Shown here: one piece after another, positions 19,111 to 27,691 of the stretch
Layout: every line of letters begins with the position of its first letter
Position numbering within the stretch: position 1 is the stretch's first letter
Assembly (NCBI RefSeq): GCF_014279655.1
Contig: NZ_CP047946.1
Location: 1,364,001-1,428,000, forward strand
Length of the DNA stretch: 64,000 bases
Reading direction: 5' to 3'
DNA from: Synechococcus sp. ROS8604
GTDB taxonomy: Bacteria > Cyanobacteriota > Cyanobacteriia > PCC-6307 > Cyanobiaceae
Notes under the pieces: generated by a model
Databases searched by the model: none
What the model saw: the letters and a program-made list of their open reading frames with translations, nothing else
What the model was told of the DNA's origin: nothing
Program-made: the position numbers and the translations under genes

Positions 19111-20019
19111 TCAGATCCGCCCTTGATCCAAGCTCAGTTCCTGAAGCCTCTGGTAGAGGGCTTGTTCGTCATCATTCAGATGGGCAGGAATCACGATGAC
19201 CACCTCCACCAGCTGATCTCCTTGGCGGTCATTCCAGACGAGGCCACGTTCGCGAAGTCGCAGCAGGCGACCGCTCGATGAACCTGGAGGGACTTGAAGG
19301 GTTACGGATCCGGACAGCGTTGGAACATCCACCGCGCATCCAAGGGCTGCATCGGGTGGAAACAGTTCCAAGCGGTACAGCACGCGCAATCCATCAATGC
19401 GTAGGCCCTCCTCGGTGACCACTTGCAACTGCAAAAAATGATCCCGTCCACCCGGTGCCACGCCTTCTAGGCGGAGACGCCAGCCATCCCCCGCAAAAGG
19501 AGGTGTATCCACCTCGATCACCGTTCCGTCGGAGAGCTCCAGGTTCACAGCCGTGCCGTGAAGGGCCTGGTCAGGGGTCAGCACAACCGTTGTTTCGAGA
19601 TTGTCCTGCGAGCGAACAGGTGGGGGAGGTTGGGGAGATGGGGTTGGTCTGTGCTCCGCTTGCTGTTGATCAGCGTTGTGTGTGGATTCGGCACGATCGG
19701 GCTCTGGAGGATCACCGATGCCCAAAACAACGGCGAGATACTCCTCGAAATCAGGAAATCCTGAAGCAAATGGGTCTTGGCTGGGACTTCGACCGTTGCG
19801 TTGACGCTCCCAGGCGACGCGCCTGTCGTGATCACTGAGGACGGCATAGGCCTCATTGACGAGTTTGAAGCGCTCTTCCGCCTGGCGATCGTTCCCGTTG
19901 AGATCCGGGTGCCAACGCCTTGCTTCGCGCCTGAAGGCTCTCTTCAGCGAGTCTCCGTCACTGCCTGGATCAAGACCAAGGAGGGCCCAATAATCGGGCT
20001 CAGCGATAGAAGTCATCAT
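19111..20019 (-). CDS. DnaJ-type co-chaperone (J domain plus C-terminal substrate domains)
   Basis: A protein of about 302 residues. The J domain comes first, with the HPD motif in RRWHPDLNGND. A Pro/Gln-rich spacer follows (SPQPPPPVRSQ), then CbpA-type C-terminal domains (LTPDQALHGTAVNLELSDG through LRLRERGLVW). There is no zinc-finger Cys repeat, so it is a class B J-protein. The start overlaps the dnaK end; I use the ATG at 20019, with 20046 as an alternative. Direct coupling to dnaK suggests that they work as a pair. Confidence 0.88.
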   Translation of the reverse strand: MMTSIAEPDYWALLGLDPGSDGDSLKRAFRREARRWHPDLNGNDRQAEERFKLVNEAYAVLSDHDRRVAWERQRNGRSPSQDPFASGFPDFEEYLAVVLGIGDPPEPDRAESTHNADQQQAEHRPTPSPQPPPPVRSQDNLETTVVLTPDQALHGTAVNLELSDGTVIEVDTPPFAGDGWRLRLEGVAPGGRDHFLQLQVVTEEGLRIDGLRVLYRLELFPPDAALGCAVDVPTLSGSVTLQVPPGSSSGRLLRLRERGLVWNDRQGDQLVEVVIVIPAHLNDDEQALYQRLQELSLDQGRI

Positions 20020-21994
20020 CCCAGGGGTCGATTCCGCGACGTCCACTTCTCATGCGTTCATCGGAACGGGTGTTGCCCGTGGACCAAGGGTCATCATCCC
20101 AATCATCGTCTGCGAAGAGTTCGTCTTTGAGCGTTCCGAGAGTGCTGCGAATGCCCTGCAAGGGCCCCGCCTCGCTGCTTCGTTCTGCAGAGAGACGGCG
20201 GTTTAACCCGAAGAGAGCTTCTTGCAGGCCACTCACGCCCATTTCCAACTGTTGAGGATCATCCTGCTCGAGCAGATCCTGAACATCACGCATCGCCATT
20301 TCTACGCTCCTCTGTTGCCGTTCGGCGCCATAGGGACCAAGCTCAAGGGCTGCATCACGCAAACGTCGCTCTGCTTGCGCCACCAACGTCAGGGCTGAAT
20401 TGCGGCGCTCAATCGCAGCACGCTTGCGGCGATCTTCATCGGAGCGAGCTTCCGCCTCGGCGAGGAGTGCTTGCAATTCGTCTTCATTGAGATTCGAGCC
20501 ACCATGAATCGTGACGGATTGCTTTCGACCCGTGGTGCGATCTGTTGCACTCACTTGAAGAATTCCGTTGGCATCGATGTCAAACGCAACTTGGATTTGA
20601 GGGACACCACGGGGGGCAGGTGGAATCCCTGATAAGCGGAAACGGCCTAAGGACTTGTTGTCTTGCGCCATTTGACGCTCACCTTGCCAAACATGAATTT
20701 CCACAGACGATTGATTGGCACCAGAGGTGCTGAACACGTCGGATTGACGCACTGGAATTGGCGTATTTCGAGGAATCAGGACCTTCATGAGTCCCCCCAC
20801 GGTTTCCAGGCCAAGGGACAGAGGTGTGACGTCGTTGAGAAGCAGATCTCTCAGCTCACCGGTGATGATTCCGGCTTGAACGGCGGCACCCACAGCAACC
20901 ACCTCATCAGGGTTGACGGATTGACAGGGGTCATGGGGGATCAGCGTTCTCACGAGCTGCATCACCATGGGCATCCGTGTGCTGCCACCCACAAGCACCA
21001 CGTCATCAATGTCTTCTGCGAGCCAGCCTGAGTCGCGAAGCGCTGCCTGAACGGGGGTTAGCAGTCGATCAAGCAGATCAGGACAGAGTCCTTCAAACGT
21101 TTTGCGATCGAGAGTGGTCTCGATATGAAGGGGGCCTTCCTGACCGGTGGCAATAAAGGGCAGGGAGATCGGCGTGGTCGAAATGCCTGAGAGTTCTTGC
21201 TTGGCTTTTTCGGCCGCTTCAGTGAGACGTTGAAGCGCTTGCCGATCCCTGCGCAGATCAATTTGATGTTGTTGGAGGAAGGCATCAGCAAGCCAATCAA
21301 CGATGAGTTGATCAAAGTCATTGCCACCCAATTGGGTGTCGCCGTTGGTGGCCTTTACATCGAAAACACCATTGGCGATCCGAAGGAGCGACACATCAAA
21401 GGTCCCTCCACCCAGGTCGAAGACAAGAACACGACGAACAGCACTGCGATCAAAGCCGTAGGCCAGGGCTGCAGCCGTGGGCTCATTGAGAATCCGTTCC
21501 ACCGATAGGCCGGCGAGGCGTCCCGCATCCCGCGTCGCCTGACGCTGGGCATCATTGAAATAGGCCGGAACGGTGAGAACGGCGGCGTCAACCGTTTCGC
21601 CTAGGTAAGTGCTGGCATCGTCAACAAGCTTGCGCAAGATGCTCGAGACAAGCTCTTCCGGTGCATATTCCCGTTCGGTCTGAGGACAGGCCACACGAAC
21701 GTTGCCCTGGTTGTTGGCACTCACGGTGTAAGGAACGGTGAGTGTGTTGTCGTCGAGTTCATCCCAGGCGCGTCCAACAAAACGCTTGAGATTGGAAAAA
21801 GTGTTGCGAGGATTGAGAACGAGTTGACGCCTAGCGGGCTGCCCTACCAGCAGCTCATCCTCTTTGGTGTATCCAACAACCGATGGAGTGGTCCTCGTGC
21901 CTTCCGCGTTGGCAATCACCACGGGTCGACCCGCCTCAAGCACGGCGACGACGGAATTCGTGGTTCCCAGGTCGATTCCGACGATCCGGCCCAT
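20000..21994 (-). CDS. dnaK: DnaK-type chaperone (Hsp70 paralogue)
   Basis: A 664-residue Hsp70: GIDLGTTNSVVAVLEAG, VFDLGGGTFDVSLLRI and VLVGGSTRMPMV are the three signature regions of the ATPase domain; the substrate domain starts at DVTPLSLGLET. The C-terminus is not EEVD-like but strongly acidic and aromatic, with two DPW motifs (WDDDPWSTGN and GIDPWDDDFYR). Cyanobacteria carry several DnaK paralogues, and this one is linked to its own J-protein gene with a short overlap. Divergent from pstC. Confidence 0.95.
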   Translation of the reverse strand: MGRIVGIDLGTTNSVVAVLEAGRPVVIANAEGTRTTPSVVGYTKEDELLVGQPARRQLVLNPRNTFSNLKRFVGRAWDELDDNTLTVPYTVSANNQGNVRVACPQTEREYAPEELVSSILRKLVDDASTYLGETVDAAVLTVPAYFNDAQRQATRDAGRLAGLSVERILNEPTAAALAYGFDRSAVRRVLVFDLGGGTFDVSLLRIANGVFDVKATNGDTQLGGNDFDQLIVDWLADAFLQQHQIDLRRDRQALQRLTEAAEKAKQELSGISTTPISLPFIATGQEGPLHIETTLDRKTFEGLCPDLLDRLLTPVQAALRDSGWLAEDIDDVVLVGGSTRMPMVMQLVRTLIPHDPCQSVNPDEVVAVGAAVQAGIITGELRDLLLNDVTPLSLGLETVGGLMKVLIPRNTPIPVRQSDVFSTSGANQSSVEIHVWQGERQMAQDNKSLGRFRLSGIPPAPRGVPQIQVAFDIDANGILQVSATDRTTGRKQSVTIHGGSNLNEDELQALLAEAEARSDEDRRKRAAIERRNSALTLVAQAERRLRDAALELGPYGAERQQRSVEMAMRDVQDLLEQDDPQQLEMGVSGLQEALFGLNRRLSAERSSEAGPLQGIRSTLGTLKDELFADDDWDDDPWSTGNTRSDERMRSGRRGIDPWDDDFYR

Positions 21995-22136
21995 AACCGC
22001 GCGTTTGGTGTCTCCAAGTTAACGGTCCAAACTCCAATCACCAAGCTCTTGTGAGGGGGAATTCTGTGGTGTTCTTTCGCTTACCTGCAAAACAGCCGGC
22101 GCGCGGGTACGGTTCCGCAATCTGTCTGCCAGCAGA

Positions 22137-23084
22137 GTGAAGCAATTCAAGGCTCAATATCTGCTTCGAAGCAGACCACCGGCTGAAAAGTTGGTGGATG
22201 GCAGTTTCAAGAAGCTCGTCGTCGTCATGGCCTCCATGGTTGCGCTGATCCTCATCTCCATCCTTGTGGTGGTGTTCTGGGGATCGTTGGAGTCGATGGG
22301 GCGCTACGGACTGTCGTTTTTGGTCACGTCCAACTGGAATCCTGTTGATGACGAATACGGTGCTTTCACGGCAATTTATGGAACGCTCGTTACTTCTCTT
22401 TTGGCACTAGTGATTGCTATCCCTTTAGGTGTAGGCACGGCAATATTCATTACTGAAAATATTATTCCGCTTAAAATCAGAAATATTATTGGCTTGATGG
22501 TTGAGCTCCTGGCGGCCATCCCTTCAGTGGTGTTGGGGTTATGGGCGATCTTTATTTTAGAGCCATTTATTCACCCATTTCTCATGTTTCTACATGAGGA
22601 TTTTGGCTGGATTCCCTTCTTTAGTACGGAGCCATTAGGACCAGGGATTGCTCCGGCAATTTTGATTCTTGTTGTGATGATTTTACCGATTATTACTGCT
22701 ATTGCCCGCGATTCATTAAATCAAGTGCCGATGAGATTGCGCCAAGCTGCCTATGGCGTTGGTGCGACGCGATGGGGAGCCATTTTGAACGTGATACTCC
22801 CTGCGGCTGTATCAGGAATCGTTGGTGGAGTGATGCTCGCTCTCGGCAGAGCCATGGGAGAAACCATGGCCGTCACAATGATCATTGGAAACTCCAATGT
22901 TTTTAGTTGGTCATTGTTGGCTCCCGGAAATACCATTTCAGCCATGCTTGCGAACCAGTTTGGGGAGGCAGATGTAGGACAGCTCTCTTCCCTTATGTAC
23001 GCAGCTTTCGTCTTGATGGTTATGACTTTAATTGTCAACATCATGGCTCAATGGCTTGTGAAACGTCTGAGTCTTAAGTATTAA
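22137..23084 (+). CDS. pstC: Phosphate ABC transporter permease PstC
   Basis: A 315-residue inner-membrane protein with about six hydrophobic segments and the permease loop RLRQAAYGVGATRWGAILNVILPAA. It forms the translocation channel with PstA in high-affinity phosphate uptake. The start is GTG at 22137 with AGCAGAG just upstream. pstA follows after 3 bp. No pstS or phoU is in this window. The 140-bp region shared with dnaK contains no clear tandem Pho box that I can identify. Confidence 0.95.
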   Translation: MKQFKAQYLLRSRPPAEKLVDGSFKKLVVVMASMVALILISILVVVFWGSLESMGRYGLSFLVTSNWNPVDDEYGAFTAIYGTLVTSLLALVIAIPLGVGTAIFITENIIPLKIRNIIGLMVELLAAIPSVVLGLWAIFILEPFIHPFLMFLHEDFGWIPFFSTEPLGPGIAPAILILVVMILPIITAIARDSLNQVPMRLRQAAYGVGATRWGAILNVILPAAVSGIVGGVMLALGRAMGETMAVTMIIGNSNVFSWSLLAPGNTISAMLANQFGEADVGQLSSLMYAAFVLMVMTLIVNIMAQWLVKRLSLKY

Positions 23085-23087
23085 AAT

Positions 23088-23990
23088 ATGAGATATTCCT
23101 CCATCGAAAGGTCTGCAGAAGGCATTCCCGATCTGAGCTACAAAAGCTGGAGAAAGCGCAATATCAGCAGCAGACTGTTGTCGTTCTTGGCGGGAGTTTT
23201 TGCATGTTTGGCTGTCTTACCCCTGATCGCCGTTCTTATTTATATTCTGATCAAGGGAGTGGCAAGTTTAAACATTGATCTTTTTACCCAACTTCCTCCG
23301 CCTCCAGGGGGATCAGGTGGCGGTGTTGGCAATGCAATTCTTGGCAGTATTGTTGTGACAGCTATTGCCACAATGCTCGCCATTCCCATTGGCGTTGGAG
23401 GTGGTATTTACTTGGCTGAATACTCCACTGGCAAGGGATTTTCTCAATTTATTCGATTTGGCACCAATGTTCTTGCTGGCGTGCCATCAATAATTGCCGG
23501 TGTTTTCATTTATGGAGTGATTGTTTCTACGCGAATCCTTTTTGGCCATACTTTCAGCGCAATTGCAGGAGGAGCAGCCCTTTCTGTCCTGATGCTTCCC
23601 ACAGTGGTCAAAACAACGGATGAAGGCTTGAAACTTGTCTCTAACGACCTTAGGCGTGCTGCTTTTGGCGTCGGGGCATCTCACTTCGTGACCGTGAGCC
23701 AAATCACTCTCCCCAAGGCTTTTACCCCCATTGCAACAGGAGTGGTGTTGTCGATTGCTAGAGCGGCTGGTGAAACAGCACCGTTGATTTTTACAGCGCT
23801 TTTTTCACCTTTTTGGCCGAATGGGATCTTCGAGCCAATTGCAACTCTATCTGTCTTAATTTATAATTTTTCAGCTCAGCCTTACGATGTTCAAAATCAA
23901 CTCGCTTGGGCTGCTTCCTTTATCCTTGTGGTGTTCATACTTGCACTGAACCTGCTGGCTCGTTGGCTCGGGAGGATAGCCAATCAATGA
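23088..23990 (+). CDS. pstA: Phosphate ABC transporter permease PstA
   Basis: A 300-residue protein with six predicted membrane segments, a Pro/Gly-rich loop ([14 protein letters not shown]) and the permease motif [24 protein letters not shown]. It is the second channel subunit for phosphate import. It starts 3 bp after the pstC stop, so the genes are probably one operon. A small hairpin with four T residues follows its stop codon. Confidence 0.95.
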   Translation: MRYSSIERSAEGIPDLSYKSWRKRNISSRLLSFLAGVFACLAVLPLIAVLIYILIKGVASLNIDLFTQLPPPPGGSGGGVGNAILGSIVVTAIATMLAIPIGVGGGIYLAEYSTGKGFSQFIRFGTNVLAGVPSIIAGVFIYGVIVSTRILFGHTFSAIAGGAALSVLMLPTVVKTTDEGLKLVSNDLRRAAFGVGASHFVTVSQITLPKAFTPIATGVVLSIARAAGETAPLIFTALFSPFWPNGIFEPIATLSVLIYNFSAQPYDVQNQLAWAASFILVVFILALNLLARWLGRIANQ

Positions 23991-24012
23991 AACGCCCGCT
24001 CAACGGCGTTTT
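23990..24012 (+). promoter_or_regulatory. Hairpin between pstA and pstB
   Basis: A 7-bp stem (AAACGCC / GGCGTTT) with an 8-nt loop lies at the pstA stop codon and is followed by only four T residues. It could be a weak terminator or a processing/stability element that adjusts the pstB level. The T-run is too short for a firm terminator call. Confidence 0.45.
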
Positions 24013-24048
24013 AGCAACTCACTTGCAGACTCAACGTTCTTTCCATTC

Positions 24049-24867
24049 ATGACCGCTTCATCTTCTCCAGAGTTACCCCATCCGAATTCTGACGTTTGCA
24101 TATCAATTCAGAATGCAACCATTAGCTATGGTGATTTTGAAGCCTTAAAGAATGTATTTTGTGATATCCCGAGAGGACAGGTAACGGCCTTTATTGGACC
24201 TTCAGGTTGTGGTAAGTCTACATTATTACGTGCCCTTAATCGTATGAATGATTTGATTGAGGGATGTTCTCTTCATGGAAGAATACTTTTTGATGGAGCT
24301 GATCTGTACGCTCCCGATGTTGACCCTGTGGAAGTACGGCGGCGAATCGGAATGGTTTTTCAGCAACCTAATCCTTTTCCGAAAAGCATTTATGAAAACA
24401 TAGCCTTTGGTGCACGTATTAACGGATATAACGGTGATATGGATGAATTAGTAGAAAAATCACTACGCCAAGCAGCCATATGGGATGAATGCAAGGACAA
24501 GCTCAAAGAGAGTGGAAATTCACTTTCAGGTGGTCAACAGCAGCGTCTTTGCATTGCACGCACCATCGCGATAGAGCCTGAGGTTATTTTGATGGATGAA
24601 CCCTGTTCTGCACTTGATCCCATCTCAACCTTGAAGATTGAGGAAACCATCCATGAGCTCAAGAAGAGTTTCACGATTGTGATTGTGACTCATAACATGC
24701 AGCAAGCTGTTCGTGTGAGTGATATGACAGCTTTCTTTAATGCTGAGGCTCTTGAAGGGGGCACAGGGAAAGTAGGCTATCTCGTTGAATTCAATGACAC
24801 AGACAAAATTTTTAATGCTCCAGCGCAGCAGGCCACCCAAGATTATGTTTCTGGACGCTTTGGTTGA
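24049..24867 (+). CDS. pstB: Phosphate ABC transporter ATP-binding protein PstB
   Basis: A 272-residue ATPase: Walker [11 protein letters not shown]-loop [18 protein letters not shown] (typical of PstB), signature [16 protein letters not shown], Walker [14 protein letters not shown], and the switch histidine in [10 protein letters not shown]. It powers phosphate import by PstC/PstA. It follows pstA by 58 bp, with a hairpin in the gap, and converges with the linker gene after 78 bp. Confidence 0.96.
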   Translation: MTASSSPELPHPNSDVCISIQNATISYGDFEALKNVFCDIPRGQVTAFIGPSGCGKSTLLRALNRMNDLIEGCSLHGRILFDGADLYAPDVDPVEVRRRIGMVFQQPNPFPKSIYENIAFGARINGYNGDMDELVEKSLRQAAIWDECKDKLKESGNSLSGGQQQRLCIARTIAIEPEVILMDEPCSALDPISTLKIEETIHELKKSFTIVIVTHNMQQAVRVSDMTAFFNAEALEGGTGKVGYLVEFNDTDKIFNAPAQQATQDYVSGRFG

Positions 24868-24945
24868 TGATGGTTTGGTGGCCCCTCGGAGAATCTCCAG
24901 ATTTAACTTTTGAAAGACAGCGAAGGGCCCTTGATTAACGACTAT

Positions 24946-25758
24946 TTACCAGTACACTCTTTTGCTGGTTGTAGGCACTTCCCAGAATCTTGTAGTCTTT
25001 GACATCGATGAATTCGATCCTTTGAATAGGGAGATGTTGCTTCTTTTTAGCAAAATTGGCTGAGTAAGGGCTCTTGTTCCTAATGCGCTATCACTTGATG
25101 CCTCTCGGTTATGCATTTCTAAGGAGGATTTAAAGACAATCGTTCTCATACCAGCTTCTGACTTGAAGGCCCTTTTGTGAGGAACAATCGAATCTCCAAA
25201 GACTTCTATATATTCTGCGGAATCGACAAAGCTGTCCACGAGTGACTCATAGCCGAAGTCATGCAGATGTTTTGTTTTTGTAGCAACTTCTTCTCTGCAG
25301 ATGGGTGATCTCCCTAGGAGGTGCTTAAAAAGCAGTTCAATAGATCGCCATGGTGAGACTTGATAAAAATAAACTTGTTTGTAGACTTCTGTTTTGGCTA
25401 AGGCCTTCACCATCGTCCTTACAGTGATGCGACCATCCAATAGCTGCGCATCCAGTTCTGGCATCCTTTGTGATTGTGTAAGTCCTAAATTCCCGAATAT
25501 TTGCTTATAAGTAGCTGCAATAGCTATTTCATGTGCTTCAGGATTAGATGGATGGAATTCCTGAAATGTCACTCCAAATGGACAATTTTCGTGGGATCTA
25601 GGACCGATGCTGACCTTCATGTTTAGGCAATGTTTTTTTCTATACTCTGCGTTCGTTAATGCTGTCCCATTCTTGGTGCCAGAATTGCTTGCAAAGGAAA
25701 TTTGAGTTTTCCTATTTGATGCTTCGTTTACAAGTAGCCCAGAGGAGTGATTTGGCAT
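24946..25758 (-). CDS. Orphan phycobilisome linker-domain protein
   Basis: A protein of about 270 residues. A phycobilisome linker (PBS_linker_poly) domain is visible in the middle: EIAIAATYKQIFGN, RMPELDAQLLDGRITVRTMV, TEVYKQVYF, RSIELLFKHLLGRSP, YESLVDSFVDSAEYIEVFGD and VPHKRAF. Such domains join phycobiliprotein discs in rods or at the core. The N-terminal 60 residues and the Ser-rich basic C-terminus match nothing I recognise. I chose the ATG at 25758; a GTG at 25797 would sit almost on the predicted transcription start. It is far from any phycobilisome cluster, and the region is AT-richer than its neighbours. Confidence 0.82.
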   Translation of the reverse strand: MPNHSSGLLVNEASNRKTQISFASNSGTKNGTALTNAEYRKKHCLNMKVSIGPRSHENCPFGVTFQEFHPSNPEAHEIAIAATYKQIFGNLGLTQSQRMPELDAQLLDGRITVRTMVKALAKTEVYKQVYFYQVSPWRSIELLFKHLLGRSPICREEVATKTKHLHDFGYESLVDSFVDSAEYIEVFGDSIVPHKRAFKSEAGMRTIVFKSSLEMHNREASSDSALGTRALTQPILLKRSNISLFKGSNSSMSKTTRFWEVPTTSKRVYW

Positions 25759-25807
25759 GAGTGATTTAGGCGAGAAAAGAGTACTTACCCAGTGCACGTT
25801 GAACTAG

Positions 25808-25836
25808 AATTTAAAACTAGAACTTGACTTTTGCAA
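25808..25836 (-). promoter_or_regulatory. Sigma70-type promoter for the linker gene
   Basis: On the minus strand a -35-like TTGCAA (25831-25836) and a -10-like TAAATT (25808-25813) are separated by exactly 17 bp. Transcription would start near 25800 and give a leader of about 40 nt before the ATG at 25758. The spacing supports that start over the GTG at 25797. Confidence 0.5.
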
Positions 25837-26148
25837 GTCTGTAGATGTGCGTGGGTGAGCGATCTTACGGTGTTTAATTGTTGTGCTTGATTTGCTTAGG
25901 AAAAATAAATACCTTGTGAGTTGATGCCTGTATTTCTATGTTTTTTGCATTTGTGTGTCTTGCGTAAAGTTGTGAGTACTTTTTATACATTTTTCAATAA
26001 ATATTTTCTCGTTCTTGAAATGTTGGATTGCCGACTGTATGTTGCTGTTATTTTGCCTGAAAGTAATTCCTAGTCCTTGGATGTGTTGACGACAATGAAT
26101 GCTTCGATTTTGTTGTTTTAGTTTTCTCGGTCTTAAGCCGGTTTTGGT
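25837..26148. other. AT-rich gene-free stretch
   Basis: About 310 bp with no supportable gene. The sequence is T-rich and lower in GC than its surroundings. A long minus-strand frame (25936-26595) crosses it but also crosses the tRNA and the ferredoxin gene, so it is not credible. I see no clear RNA fold in it. Confidence 0.6.
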
Positions 26149-26213
26149 GGCACGTCCTTCATGGTCATTCCTTGATGGAACGTCCTTCATGACCATTTCT
26201 TGGTGGAACGTCC
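26149..26213. repeat. 2.3 tandem copies of a 28-bp repeat with internal inverted repeat
   Basis: Two full copies (26149-26176 and 26177-26204) and a third truncated after nine bases. The unit reads GGMACGTCCTTCATGRYCAT then TYCTTGRT. The copies differ so that ATGGTCAT (26161-26168) in the first is the exact reverse complement of ATGACCAT (26189-26196) in the second, allowing a hairpin. Function unknown. Confidence 0.85.
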
Positions 26214-26237
26214 CCCTTTGCAGAAGGGAGTTCCCAT

Positions 26238-26261
26238 AAAAAAACCCTTGCGAAGCAAGGG
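26238..26261 (-). terminator. Intrinsic terminator of tRNA-Ser
   Basis: On the minus strand CCCTTGC-TTC-GCAAGGG forms a perfect 7-bp stem with a 3-nt loop, followed by seven T residues. It lies 16 bp beyond the tRNA 3' end. Confidence 0.88.
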
Positions 26262-26276
26262 AGTGAGGAGCTTGAA

Positions 26277-26363
26277 CGGAGAGGGAGGGATTCGAACCCT
26301 CGATAGAGTTGCCCCTATACAGCATTTCCAGTGCTGCGCCTTCGACCACTCGGCCACCTCTCC
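26277..26363 (-). tRNA. tRNA-Ser (anticodon GGA)
   Basis: A class II tRNA with a long variable arm, 87 nt without CCA. The acceptor stem GGAGAGG pairs with CCTCTCC and the discriminator base is G. The anticodon loop CTGGAAA contains GGA, reading UCC and UCU serine codons. The T-arm has GGTTCGAATCC. CCA is not encoded. An intrinsic terminator follows directly. Confidence 0.96.
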
Positions 26364-26409
26364 AGTGGCTGAGATGAGAATGTAGCAGGGCGTTTCCTGA
26401 GGGCCTGAT

Positions 26410-26778
26410 ATGAGACCAAATCACACAGTCACAATTCACTGGCCCCAGGCTGGACGGACGATTACCCATCAGGTTCCTGAGGGGGAGTACATCCTCCAAA
26501 GCTTCGAGCAGCAGGGTGATCCGCTTCCTTTCTCGTGTCGGAATGGCTGCTGTACGTCCTGCGCGGTGAAGGTGCAAAAGGGATGTCTGGATCAAACAGA
26601 GGCCATGGGACTCTCAAAAGAGCTCAGGCAACAGGGATATGGCTTGCTTTGCGTGGCAAGAGCCATGGGTCCCCTTGAAGCGATCACGCAAGATGAGGAT
26701 GAGGTCTATGAGCTTCAGTTTGGACGTCATTTCGGACGTGGTCAGGTTCGCCCTGGCCTTCCTTTGGAGGATGAGTGA
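26410..26778 (+). CDS. 2Fe-2S ferredoxin (plant type)
   Basis: A 122-residue protein with the [2Fe-2S] pattern C-x4-C-x2-C in SCRNGCCTSC and the fourth ligand in LLCVARA. There is an extra cysteine in the first loop. It is longer than photosynthetic PetF (about 97 residues) owing to a C-terminal tail (FGRHFGRGQVRPG), so it is more likely a specialised ferredoxin than the main photosystem I acceptor. Its stop overlaps the next start (TGATG). Confidence 0.9.
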   Translation: MRPNHTVTIHWPQAGRTITHQVPEGEYILQSFEQQGDPLPFSCRNGCCTSCAVKVQKGCLDQTEAMGLSKELRQQGYGLLCVARAMGPLEAITQDEDEVYELQFGRHFGRGQVRPGLPLEDE

Positions 26779-27644
26779 TGACTCCCATGCTTGATTGCCG
26801 ACAGGTTGCCCTCGATGCAGAACTCGATGATTCCACGCAGCAAACGCTTGCTGAGGTAGCCCGCGCTGCATCCAACCTGGGAGCAGCGGTGCTGATGCAG
26901 CATTACGGACGCCTCAGCAGCATCGAAAGCAAGGGTCGTGTGGGTGATTTGGTCACCAACGCCGATGTGGCTGCTGAAAAAGTGGTTCTCGACTACTTAA
27001 GAGAACACACTCCAACCATTTCGATCCTTGCGGAAGAATCGGGATCCAGTGGCACGCCGGGATCGTTGTGTTGGTGCGTGGATCCTCTCGATGGAACGAC
27101 AAACTTTGCCCACGGTTATCCATTCTTCGCCACGTCTGTGGGCTTGATCTGGAAGGGGAAGCCCCTGCTGGGTTCCGTGGCCGTTCCATTCCTCAACGAA
27201 ACCTATTGGTGTTCTCCCAATCAAGGGAGCTTTGTCAACGATGCTCCGATTCAGGTCAGTGACTGCAGCTCTTTGCAAGACAGTCTTCTTGTCACGGGAT
27301 TCGCTTACGACAGGCATGAGCGAATTGACAACAATTACGCCGAGTTTTGTTGGCTAACCCATCGTTGTCGCGGTGTTCGTCGGGGTGGTGCCGCTGCTGT
27401 TGACCTGGCTTTTGTGGCAACTGGACGCCTGGACGGCTATTGGGAGCGGGGTTTGGCTCCCTGGGATCTTGCGGCAGGTGCCGCATTGGTGGCCTGTGCT
27501 GGTGGTTGTGTTGGTGATTACAAAGATTCCGCCTTTGATGTGCAGGAAGGCAGGATTCTTGCGACATCACCAGGGCTGCATCTCCCCCTCAAGCAAGAAC
27601 TCTCACGGGTGACCGCCTTGGAACCCAAGCTTTATGGAGCTTGA
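26778..27644 (+). CDS. Inositol monophosphatase family protein (SuhB-like)
   Basis: A 288-residue metal-dependent phosphatase. Metal ligands are visible in LAEESGSSG, VDPLDGTTNFAHGYPFF and the C-terminal APWDLAAGAALV. The substrate could be inositol phosphate or another sugar phosphate; sequence alone does not decide it. The ATG at 26778 overlaps the ferredoxin stop, so translation is probably coupled. Confidence 0.88.
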   Translation: MTPMLDCRQVALDAELDDSTQQTLAEVARAASNLGAAVLMQHYGRLSSIESKGRVGDLVTNADVAAEKVVLDYLREHTPTISILAEESGSSGTPGSLCWCVDPLDGTTNFAHGYPFFATSVGLIWKGKPLLGSVAVPFLNETYWCSPNQGSFVNDAPIQVSDCSSLQDSLLVTGFAYDRHERIDNNYAEFCWLTHRCRGVRRGGAAAVDLAFVATGRLDGYWERGLAPWDLAAGAALVACAGGCVGDYKDSAFDVQEGRILATSPGLHLPLKQELSRVTALEPKLYGA

Positions 27645-27691
27645 GGATCGGCAGTCATAGGATCACTGTTCGTGATTTGTTGACTAGCTGG

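Noticed and set aside
22000-22136. Pho box upstream of pstC
   Set aside because: Only isolated fragments (a TTAACG and a CTTACCT) are present, not the expected tandem 8-bp repeats with 3-bp spacers.
25936-26595. 219-codon minus-strand frame
   Set aside because: It runs through the tRNA-Ser gene, its terminator and the ferredoxin coding region. The product has no family resemblance, and the part with a repeated pattern only reflects the 28-bp DNA repeats.
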